The position numbers and the translations under genes are program-made. The notes beneath the pieces were generated by a model. That model made no database searches, was not told the DNA's origin, and saw only the letters and a program-made list of their open reading frames with translations. Below are positions 14,118-20,129 of a stretch of DNA of 20,129 nucleotides, piece by piece (position 1 is the first letter of the stretch; each line of letters opens with the position of its first letter). The DNA is from JANNHK01 sp034408875 (GTDB lineage Bacteria > Actinomycetota > Acidimicrobiia > IMCC26256 > PALSA-610). The stretch is taken from contig JAWXCJ010000082.1 in assembly GCA_034408875.1 (NCBI GenBank), positions 1 through 20,129 of the forward strand, read 5' to 3'.

Positions 14118-14951
14118 TTACCGGTTCTCGTACCGGGGTGAGCGCTGCTCGACGAACGCGGTGATGGCTTCGCGCATGTCGGCCGAGCGCAGGCACACGG
14201 CTTGCTCTTCGGCTTCGACCACCAGTCCTTCGATCACGGGCATACGACTCGCGGCATCGACCGCGCGTTTCGCGCCCTGCACGGCCAGGGGTGGGGCGGC
14301 GGCAATTGCCGACGCGAGCGTCTCGACTTCCTTCTCGAGGTCGCCGTCTTCGACGAGGCGTTCGCACAGCCCGATGCGGTACGACTCCTCGGCGTCGATC
14401 CGGGCCGCGGTCCAGATCATCTCCTTCGCCTTGCCCGCACCGACGACGCGCGGCAACCGCTGGGTGCCGCCCAGGTCGGGCAGGATTCCGTACTTGTGTT
14501 CGAGCAGGCCGACCTTGGTGCCGTGCGCGAAGACGCGGATGTCGCACGCGAGTGCCATCTGCAGGCCCGCGCCGAACGCGTAACCCCGCACCGCCGCGAT
14601 CGTCGGGTACCGGGCCTCTTCGAGCCACGAGTATGCCTCTTGGGTGCGCATGATGCCGTCGACCGTCGGGTTGGCGTGACGCGTCCCGGCGTCGTCGCCG
14701 CCCTCGCCAAGAACGTCTTCCGGCGAATCGGCTCCTCCCCCGCCCGTGAACACCGACGTGTCGATGCCCGACGAGAACGCGCGCCCGTTTCCGATGACGA
14801 CGAGGCAACGGATGGTCGGGTCGTCCTTGATCTCGATACCGAAGGAGCGCAGCTCGCGCCACATCTCGACAGTGAACGAGTTGAGCTTGTCGGGACGGTT
14901 CAGGCGGAGGTACGCGATGTCGCCATCGCGCTCGAACTCGAGCGTCTGCAT
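14118..14951 (-). CDS. Enoyl-CoA hydratase/isomerase family protein (crotonase fold)
   Basis: A 277-aa crotonase, distinct from the one at 10532-11302. Oxyanion-hole segments are FSSGIDTSVF (residues 59-68) and GYAFGAGLQMALACDIR (123-139). The hydratase glutamate equivalents are Glu151 (GLLEHKYG) and Glu177 (KAKEMIW), while Asp159 (ILPDLGGTQR) sits where dienoyl-CoA isomerases carry a catalytic Asp. The residue pattern is therefore mixed and the reaction is uncertain. A Gly/Asp/Glu-rich insertion (about residues 69-90, GGGGADSPEDVLGEGGDDAG) follows the first oxyanion segment and is absent from the other crotonase here. ATG 14951 lies 13 bp after the cyclase gene; TACGAT six nt before it could be an internal promoter. 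murA begins 2 bp after its stop. Confidence 0.85.
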   Translation of the reverse strand: MQTLEFERDGDIAYLRLNRPDKLNSFTVEMWRELRSFGIEIKDDPTIRCLVVIGNGRAFSSGIDTSVFTGGGGADSPEDVLGEGGDDAGTRHANPTVDGIMRTQEAYSWLEEARYPTIAAVRGYAFGAGLQMALACDIRVFAHGTKVGLLEHKYGILPDLGGTQRLPRVVGAGKAKEMIWTAARIDAEESYRIGLCERLVEDGDLEKEVETLASAIAAAPPLAVQGAKRAVDAASRMPVIEGLVVEAEEQAVCLRSADMREAITAFVEQRSPRYENR

Positions 14952-14964
14952 CGGAGAATCGTAC

Positions 14965-15480
14965 TCATGGAAGTTGTCGGGCCCGGGTGACGGCGCAGCC
15001 GAGCCGTACGACCTCGACCGGGTCGTGGAAACCGGCGACGGCCAGCATCCCCACGAGTTCCACCGGTACGCCGGCGGGCGCGAGCTCCCCGAGCTCGGGC
15101 GTCGCGAAAATCTCATGCGGTCCGGCGAGGTCTCCCAGACGCGACGCGAGGTTCACCGGGCCGCCCGTGTAGTCGTCACCTTCGAGCAGGATGACGGCGC
15201 CACCTGCCATCCCCGCGTGCAGGGAAAGCGGGAGGCGGAGTTCGTCGACCGCACGTTCGAGTTCGAGCATTCCGGCGACCAGTTGCGCGGCATCGACCGC
15301 GACGAGCATGCAGCCGTCGCCCAGCCACTTTGCGATGCGGATGCCAAAGTCGGTCGCGACCTTGCGCGCGGCATGGCGAAACTCGATGAGGACTCGCACC
15401 GATTCCTCGTCGCCGTGCTCGTCGCTGAACGAGGCGAAGCCCGACAGGTCGACAAACGCAAACCAGCGATCGACTCGCAC
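14965..15480 (-). CDS. Stand-alone class III adenylate/guanylate cyclase domain protein
   Basis: A 171-aa protein that is just a cyclase homology domain, with no visible sensor, membrane or HAMP segment. The residues needed for class III catalysis are all present: metal-binding Asp11 (FVDLSGF) and Asp55 (WLGDG), purine-recognising Lys51 and Asp103 (DDYTGG), and transition-state Asn110 and Arg114 (VNLASR). The Lys/Asp pair suggests ATP. Class III enzymes act as dimers, so a homodimer with two sites is expected. The stretch between Asp55 and Asp103 is shorter than in many cyclases. The start is GTG 15480; the frame is open upstream, but the next 20 codons contain no other start. It lies 53 bp after an alpha/beta hydrolase and 13 bp before a crotonase. 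The target of any cAMP signal is unknown. Confidence 0.8.
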   Translation of the reverse strand: MRVDRWFAFVDLSGFASFSDEHGDEESVRVLIEFRHAARKVATDFGIRIAKWLGDGCMLVAVDAAQLVAGMLELERAVDELRLPLSLHAGMAGGAVILLEGDDYTGGPVNLASRLGDLAGPHEIFATPELGELAPAGVPVELVGMLAVAGFHDPVEVVRLGCAVTRARQLP

Positions 15481-15533
15481 GCCGCGATTGTCCCACCGTT
15501 GCGGGCTCCACCCCGCACTCGGCGACGTCCGAA

Positions 15534-16181
15534 CTAGAGGGAAATGACGAACTCCACCGTGGCCTCGGCGGCGGCGGTGAGCGCCGCCGCGGGGGTCGAG
15601 CCGCCGGCCTTGAGGGGCTTGAAGCCGTGGTCACCGGTCTCGATCCAGTACCAGGAGACCTTGCCCTTCACCTTCTTCGCCGCCGCCTTCAACTCGTCGG
15701 GTGAGCCGAACGAATCACGCGTGCCGCTCACGAACAGCGTCGGTACCCGGACCCGCGGGAGGTGCTCGACGCGCGCCTTCTCGGGCGCGCCCGGAGGATG
15801 AAGGGGGTAACCGAGCAACACGAGGCCGAGCGCAGGGAGCGGGTCGTCGGCGTCGGCCGCGACCATCGACGCGATGCGGCCACCCATGGAGCGCCCGCCG
15901 AGCACGATGCGATCGGGCGCGACCTTCGCCTGCTTCGCGAGTTCGGCCGCCGCCTCGCGCACCGCGGCGAGCAACACGGGCGGACGGTCGGGGCCGCCCC
16001 GCCCTTTGCTCATGTACGGGAAGTTGAACCGCAGTGACGGCACCTTGGCCTTCGCGAGCGCGTCGGCAACGACTGTGAGCGCAGCCGCGTTCATGTCGGC
16101 CCCCGCGCCGTGCGCGAGCAACACGGCCCGATCGGCGCCGCGCTTCGGGCCTTGGAACGCGTATTGGGTTACGGAAGCCAT
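15534..16181 (-). CDS. Alpha/beta hydrolase (KANL3/TEX30-like, dienelactone hydrolase-related)
   Basis: A 215-aa serine hydrolase-fold protein. The oxyanion motif AHGAGADM (residues 23-30), nucleophile elbow GGRSMGGR with Ser98, acid in SGTRDSFG (Asp156) and base in GDHGF (His185) complete the triad. HGAGAxM plus RFNFPYMSKGR is typical of the TEX30/KANL3-like group of small bacterial hydrolases, whose substrates are mostly unknown. ATG 16181 lies inside the last codons of the upstream S9 peptidase gene in another frame, a 13-bp overlap that implies translational coupling. There is no signal peptide, so the enzyme should be cytosolic. Confidence 0.82.
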   Translation of the reverse strand: MASVTQYAFQGPKRGADRAVLLAHGAGADMNAAALTVVADALAKAKVPSLRFNFPYMSKGRGGPDRPPVLLAAVREAAAELAKQAKVAPDRIVLGGRSMGGRIASMVAADADDPLPALGLVLLGYPLHPPGAPEKARVEHLPRVRVPTLFVSGTRDSFGSPDELKAAAKKVKGKVSWYWIETGDHGFKPLKAGGSTPAAALTAAAEATVEFVISL

Positions 16182-17944
16182 CGAGCAAGAAATGCGTCGA
16201 TGCGGGCGAGCTCGTCGCCGACCGTGTCGGGCTTGCGCCAGCCGTGACCTTCGCCCTCGTACACATGCCGCTCGACGGGCGTTCCCGCGGCGCGCAACGC
16301 GTCGGCAAGCGCGGCCGACTGCTCCGGGCGGACCGACGTGTCGTTCGATCCGTGCAGCAACAACACGGGGGCGCGAATCGCCGACGCGATGGTGACCGGC
16401 GAGCGCTCGCGGTACCGGTCACGCGTCTCGGGCAGCGCGCCGACGAGACGCAGGTGATAGCCCGACTCGAAGCGGTCCGTCGTGACCGCGAGGTCGAGGA
16501 GATCGGTGACCGGGTACAGCGCGATGACGGCGTGCACGAGGTCGGGATGCAGACCGGCGACGAGCAGCGCGGTGAACCCGCCGGCGCTCCCGCCCATAAG
16601 CGCGACGCGATCGCCGCCGCACCACCCTTCCTTGACCGCGTGCTTGATCCCGGCCGCGACGTCGGCGACGTCGCGTTCGCCCCACCGTTGCGCGAGCGCC
16701 TGCGCGTACGCGCGGCCGTAGCCGGTCGAGCCCCGGTAGTTCACCTGCAGCACGGCCCAGCCCTGTTGCACGAACCGCTGCACGCGCCCGTTCCAGTCGG
16801 CGAGGGCCTGGCTGGTCGGCCCGCCGTGAAGATGAACGAGGAGCGGCGGGTTGTCGACACCGACCGGGCGGTACACGAGGCCGTGGACGTTCGCGCTCCC
16901 CGACTTCCACGTCACGGCGCGGGGTTCGACCGGTTCGGCGCGTTCGAAACCGCCGACGGCCCCACGCGCGACGACGCGGCGACTCGACCCGTTGGCGGCG
17001 AGCACCACGACCGCGGGTGGCGTGACCGCGCCCGACCGGACACACGCGATGCCCGCTTCACTCCAGTCGAGCCCGCGGTGCCAGCCCTTCGACAGTTCAC
17101 GCGCCGACCGGCCACCGGGCGCCGCGATCACGAGGCGTCCGAACCCGTTCTCGTTGCGGTTCCATGCGAGCTCTTCGCCGTCGGGGGACCACGCATACGA
17201 GCGTGCGCCCGGACCCCACGCGGCTTCCGCGTGTTCGTGCGACTCGCGCAGCGCGGGCCGGGCTTCGCTTCCGTCGGGGTTCGCGACCCATAACTGGGCA
17301 TAACCCTCTGCGTCGCAGATGTACGCGAGCGCGTCGCCGCGGGGCGAGAAGCGGGGCTGGCCGACCGCGACGCCGTCGCCGCCGGCGACCACCTCGGTCT
17401 TGTCCCACGAACCCTGGGTGAGGCCGCGCACGACGATGCGGGACGCGTCCCAGGACATGTCGGGCAGGTCCCACTCGTGCCAGGCGAGGCGGGTGCCGTC
17501 GGGCGACCAGTCGGCGTCCCACGCGTAGTCCGCGTGCGACACCCGTACCGGCCAGGCCGAGCCGTCGAGCGGAACGACGGCGAGGTCGCACGCATCGTCG
17601 CGTTCGACGCTGAAGGCGACCTCCCCGCGCGACGAGACCGCCGGTCCGAATGCCCGCCCGTCACGCGTCAGAATCCTGAGCAGGCCACCGTCGGCATGGA
17701 CGACGACCAGGCGGCCGTCGGCGGCGCCCACGACGATCTCCTCGTCGGAGACCCAGGCGAACCCGCCGCCGATGCCGCAGTCGGCACTCACGACAACCGG
17801 CGGGCCGTCGCCGTCGGCCACGACCAGGTCGGCCCGGCCGCCGGTCGTCTCCACCCACGCGAGGGCCGATCCGGCCGGTGACCAGCGAGGATCGGCGACG
17901 GAGCCGGACCGGGCGATCATCGTCGGGCTGATCGGCGCGCTCAT
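16169..17944 (-). CDS. S9 family prolyl oligopeptidase-like serine peptidase
   Basis: A 591-aa two-domain peptidase. Residues about 10-330 form a beta-propeller of WD40/TolB-like repeats, seen as recurring WSPDGxxLAW, FSPRGDALAY and AWSPDGEELAW units. Residues about 350-591 are the alpha/beta hydrolase domain with LVHLHGGPTSQ (oxyanion region), GGSAGG carrying the nucleophile Ser453, HGSNDTSV with Asp535, and GEGHGW with His567. S9 enzymes cleave short peptides, often after proline or as acylaminoacyl or dipeptidyl peptidases; the subtype is not clear. There is no signal peptide. ATG 17944 was chosen because TAGCGT lies 8 nt upstream; the open frame continues 21 codons further without support. 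It heads the 17944-12859 gene series. Confidence 0.88.
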   Translation of the reverse strand: MSAPISPTMIARSGSVADPRWSPAGSALAWVETTGGRADLVVADGDGPPVVVSADCGIGGGFAWVSDEEIVVGAADGRLVVVHADGGLLRILTRDGRAFGPAVSSRGEVAFSVERDDACDLAVVPLDGSAWPVRVSHADYAWDADWSPDGTRLAWHEWDLPDMSWDASRIVVRGLTQGSWDKTEVVAGGDGVAVGQPRFSPRGDALAYICDAEGYAQLWVANPDGSEARPALRESHEHAEAAWGPGARSYAWSPDGEELAWNRNENGFGRLVIAAPGGRSARELSKGWHRGLDWSEAGIACVRSGAVTPPAVVVLAANGSSRRVVARGAVGGFERAEPVEPRAVTWKSGSANVHGLVYRPVGVDNPPLLVHLHGGPTSQALADWNGRVQRFVQQGWAVLQVNYRGSTGYGRAYAQALAQRWGERDVADVAAGIKHAVKEGWCGGDRVALMGGSAGGFTALLVAGLHPDLVHAVIALYPVTDLLDLAVTTDRFESGYHLRLVGALPETRDRYRERSPVTIASAIRAPVLLLHGSNDTSVRPEQSAALADALRAAGTPVERHVYEGEGHGWRKPDTVGDELARIDAFLARWLP

Positions 17945-17952
17945 AGGCGGCG

Positions 17953-17958
17953 ACGCTA
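17953..17958 (-). promoter_or_regulatory. Leaderless-type -10 (TAGCGT) of the S9 peptidase gene
   Basis: On the minus strand TAGCGT ends 8 nt before ATG 17944. The intervening CGCCGCCT has no Shine-Dalgarno. The hexamer and spacing are the same as those before the GalT-like gene at 8195. No -35 is recognisable. Confidence 0.4.
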
Positions 17959-18051
17959 CTTCTCGCCGCGCTTCGAGGATTCGCGCGGTCTGCGCTCGCG
18001 CGACCACCGGGCTTGCCCCCGGGCACCCCCGGCCTCCATCCTTGTTTCTTC

Positions 18052-19365
18052 ATGCCTGCTGCAACATCTCCCCGCATTCTGAGCCCTGGTGATCCGCTTC
18101 GGATCGCGTTCTTGATCTACCGGGGGAACCCGCATTGCGGCGGGCAAGGTGTCTACAGCCGCCACCTGACGCGCGAACTCACCGAACTCGGGCACGAGGT
18201 CACGATGTTCGCGGGCCGGCCATGGCCGGTCGCCGACGACCCGGTCGTGCTCGAAAAAATACACAGCCTCGATCTCTACAAACGCGAGAACCCGTTCCGC
18301 GTGCCGTGGCCGCACGAGTACCGGTCGCTCATCGACCTCCAGGAGTTCGGGATCATGTGCACGGCCGGGTTCCCCGAGCCGTACGCGTTCAGCCGGCGCG
18401 TCTACCAGGCACTCCGCGACCGCCGGTCCGAGTTCGACCTCGTCCACGACAACCAGTGCCTCGGCAGCGGAATGCTCGGTTTCATGCGCGACGGCTGGCC
18501 GTTCGTGAACACGTTGCATCACCCGATCACCGTCGACCGCGACCTCGAACTCGCGCACGCAACATCGCTGCACCGCAAGCTCACGCTGCGCCGCTGGTAC
18601 GGCTTCTTGAACATGCAGATGCGCGTGGCGCGCCAGGTTCCCCGTCACCTCACGGTGTCGCACAACTCGAAGAAGGACATCGTCGACCAGATGGGCGTCG
18701 CGCCCGAGACGCTGCACATCGTGCCCGTCGGTGTCGACCAGCAGCAGTTCCGCCCGCTCCCCCACATCAAGCGCGTGCCCGGCCGGCTCATGACAACCGC
18801 CAGCGCCGACGTACCGCTGAAGGGTCTGTCGTACCTCATCGACGCGCTGGCGAAGGTGCGCGCCGAGCGCGACGACGCGCACCTCGTCGTCGTCGGCCGG
18901 CCTCGCCTCAAGAGCGCGGTGCCCGCGCAGATCGAACGCCTCGGTCTCCAGGGCGCGGTCGAGTTCGTCAGCGGCGTCACCGACGAGCGCATCGTCGAGT
19001 TGTACGCCGAAGCCGAGATCGCCGTGATTCCTTCGCTGTACGAGGGCTTTTCGCTCCCGGCCGTCGAGGCGATGGCGTGCGGTGTCCCGCTCGTCACCAC
19101 CACCGGCGGCGCCCTGCCCGAGGTCGTCGGTACGCCCGGCGACGTGGCGATGCTCGTGCCGCCCGCCGACCCCGACGCACTCGCGGTGCAGATCGTCGAG
19201 ATGCTGAACGACGAAGGCATGCGCACCCGGCTCGCCGCCGGTGGCCGCCGCCGCGTGCTCGACCGGTTCACCTGGCGCAAAACGGCCGAAGGATCGGCCG
19301 AGCACTACTACCTCGAACTCGAGGCCCACGCCAAGAAGCGTCGGGACGCAGGCTTGGACTCGTAG
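18052..19365 (+). CDS. Family 4 glycosyltransferase (GT-B fold)
   Basis: A 437-aa retaining glycosyltransferase. The N-terminal acceptor domain has the glycine-rich loop RGNPHCGGQGVYSRHL (residues 24-39); the C-terminal donor domain has VGRPRLKSAVPAQIE, a strand-helix EFVSGVTDERIVELYAEAEIAVIPS, and the donor-binding E-x7-E motif in YEGFSLPAVE (Glu331, Glu339). It transfers a sugar from a nucleotide-sugar to an unknown acceptor, probably a lipid or polysaccharide intermediate on the inner face of the membrane; no membrane span is seen. ATG 18052 is the only start near the conserved N-terminus. It lacks a Shine-Dalgarno; CATCCT 9 nt upstream with TTGCCC 18 nt further is a weak leaderless promoter. 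The next gene starts directly after its stop. Confidence 0.88.
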   Translation: MPAATSPRILSPGDPLRIAFLIYRGNPHCGGQGVYSRHLTRELTELGHEVTMFAGRPWPVADDPVVLEKIHSLDLYKRENPFRVPWPHEYRSLIDLQEFGIMCTAGFPEPYAFSRRVYQALRDRRSEFDLVHDNQCLGSGMLGFMRDGWPFVNTLHHPITVDRDLELAHATSLHRKLTLRRWYGFLNMQMRVARQVPRHLTVSHNSKKDIVDQMGVAPETLHIVPVGVDQQQFRPLPHIKRVPGRLMTTASADVPLKGLSYLIDALAKVRAERDDAHLVVVGRPRLKSAVPAQIERLGLQGAVEFVSGVTDERIVELYAEAEIAVIPSLYEGFSLPAVEAMACGVPLVTTTGGALPEVVGTPGDVAMLVPPADPDALAVQIVEMLNDEGMRTRLAAGGRRRVLDRFTWRKTAEGSAEHYYLELEAHAKKRRDAGLDS

Positions 19366-20112
19366 TTGCTGACCGTCGACTTCGACCGCCTCGGGCTCGT
19401 ACGCGGCGAGCGCCTGCTCGACCTCGGCGCCGGTGGCGGCCGGCACGCGTTCGAAGCGATGAAGCGCGGCGCCCGGGTCGTCGCACTCGACTACTCGGCC
19501 GCTGACCTCAAGGATGTTGCCGCCGTCGCGGGCGCGATGTTCGAGACGGGTGAGGCGACCCTCGACGAATGGTCCGGCGTCGTCAACGGCGACGCCCTCG
19601 ACCTTCCGTTCCCGGCCGCGAGCTTCGACCGCGTCATCGTGTCGGAGGTGCTCGAGCACATCTGGGACGACGAACGCGCCCTCGTCGAGATCTCTCGTGT
19701 CCTGCGCCCCGGTGGTCGGCTGGCGACCACCGTGCCGACCCGCTGGCCCGAGCGCGTCTCGTGGGCCATCAACTACCGGTACCACGACACGCCCGGCGGG
19801 CACGTCCGCATCTACCGCCGGCACGAACTCGAACGGAAGATCGAACGCGCCGGCTTCTTCCTCCGCGGCTCACATCACGCGCACGCATTCCACTCGCCGT
19901 ACTGGTGGCTGAAGTGCGCGTACGGACTCGAGAACACCGAAGCCGCGCCGGTGAAGAAGTACCACGCCTTCCTCTGCCACCTCATCGAGCACAACCCGCG
20001 GTGGGCGGCCCGGGCCGAGCACGCCCTGAACCCCGTCCTCGGCAAGAGCCTCGTCGTCTACGGCGAACGCGTGCCGCCCGCCATGGGTCGCTTCGGAAAG
20101 ACGTCACTATGA
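19366..20112 (+). CDS. Class I SAM-dependent methyltransferase (Methyltransf_11-like)
   Basis: A 248-aa Rossmann-fold methyltransferase. Motif I is LLDLGAGGGRHAFE (residues 17-30), followed by the acidic VVALDYSAADL, the post-motif GDALDLPFPAASFDRVIVSEVLEH (motif II), and VLRPGGRLATTVPT (motif III). The C-terminal part has a distinctive HDTPGGHVRIYRRHEL and an aromatic SPYWWLKCAYGL segment that may form the acceptor pocket or touch the membrane. The acceptor is unknown. The start is TTG 19366, immediately after the TAG of the glycosyltransferase gene, so translation depends on the upstream gene. Together they suggest synthesis and methylation of one glycoconjugate. A following gene may begin at ATG 20123, at the very edge of the window. 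Confidence 0.83.
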   Translation: MLTVDFDRLGLVRGERLLDLGAGGGRHAFEAMKRGARVVALDYSAADLKDVAAVAGAMFETGEATLDEWSGVVNGDALDLPFPAASFDRVIVSEVLEHIWDDERALVEISRVLRPGGRLATTVPTRWPERVSWAINYRYHDTPGGHVRIYRRHELERKIERAGFFLRGSHHAHAFHSPYWWLKCAYGLENTEAAPVKKYHAFLCHLIEHNPRWAARAEHALNPVLGKSLVVYGERVPPAMGRFGKTSL

Positions 20113-20129
20113 GAAATCGGCTATGAGAA
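20107..20129 (+). repeat. Direct repeat of CTATGAGAA at the end of the methyltransferase gene
   Basis: CTATGAGAA occurs at 20107-20115 and 20121-20129, 14 bp apart. The first copy contains the methyltransferase stop within ATGA and starts a five-codon mini-ORF (MRNRL) that ends in the TGA of the second copy; that copy offers another ATG (20123) as the possible start of the next gene. Confidence 0.5.

Noticed and set aside
17956..19824. Long minus-strand open frame (622 codons) opposite the glycosyltransferase and methyltransferase
   Set aside because: It spans two well-supported plus-strand genes and contains no recognisable motif; it is a GC-rich shadow.

Overview
The window is high-GC, gene-dense chromosomal DNA with short intergenic gaps, frequent GTG/TTG starts and repeated 4-bp stop/start overlaps. 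The gene set points to an actinobacterium: a single-chain biotin carboxylase/BCCP acyl-CoA carboxylase subunit, a MurA with Asp in place of the catalytic Cys, a mycobacterial LpdA-type flavoprotein, a luciferase-like (probably F420) oxidoreductase, a MeaB GTPase and stand-alone class III cyclase. The lineage cannot be fixed from sequence alone; something like Acidimicrobiia is a guess. I see no phage, transposase, CRISPR array, rRNA or well-folded tRNA.

Layout. (A) 66-2179 (+): pabB-pabC, the chorismate to p-aminobenzoate branch of folate synthesis. (B) 2161-4723: biotin ligase birA (-), divergent from the biotin-dependent acyl-CoA carboxylase alpha subunit (+), so the modifying enzyme sits beside its substrate. 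(C) 4739-5665: an APH-fold kinase (-) and, divergent from it, a 62-codon PhzF remnant (+) that keeps the two ends of the protein and has lost the middle. (D) 8114-5654 (-): a 45-aa single-span membrane protein, an LpdA-like flavoprotein with only one of the two redox cysteines, and a sugar-nucleotide epimerase. (E) 8195-10475 (+): GalT-like nucleotidyltransferase, SRPBCC protein and LLM-class oxidoreductase, coupled by GTGA overlaps, ending at a perfect 21-bp inverted repeat. (F) 12543-10532 (-): NifU-like Fe-S scaffold, MeaB and an enoyl-CoA hydratase, behind a possible ECF-type promoter. (G) 17944-12859 (-): S9 peptidase, alpha/beta hydrolase, adenylate-cyclase domain protein, second crotonase-fold enzyme and murA, followed by a two-hairpin non-coding stretch ending in an intrinsic terminator. 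(H) 18052-20112 (+): GT4 glycosyltransferase and SAM methyltransferase, probably for a surface glycoconjugate.

Themes. Acyl-CoA metabolism recurs (carboxylase, MeaB, two crotonases), with the carboxylase and MeaB fitting a propionyl-CoA/methylmalonyl-CoA route. The most useful cross-cutting observation is that several first genes of transcription units (pabB, birA, the kinase, galT-like, S9 peptidase) have no Shine-Dalgarno but have TAnnnT exactly 7-8 nt before the start codon, as expected for leaderless mRNAs, while the carboxylase and the small membrane protein have clear Shine-Dalgarno sequences. No wholly new multi-gene system is evident; the best leads are the PhzF remnant, the compact cyclase, the LpdA unit with its small membrane protein, and the post-murA RNA structure.
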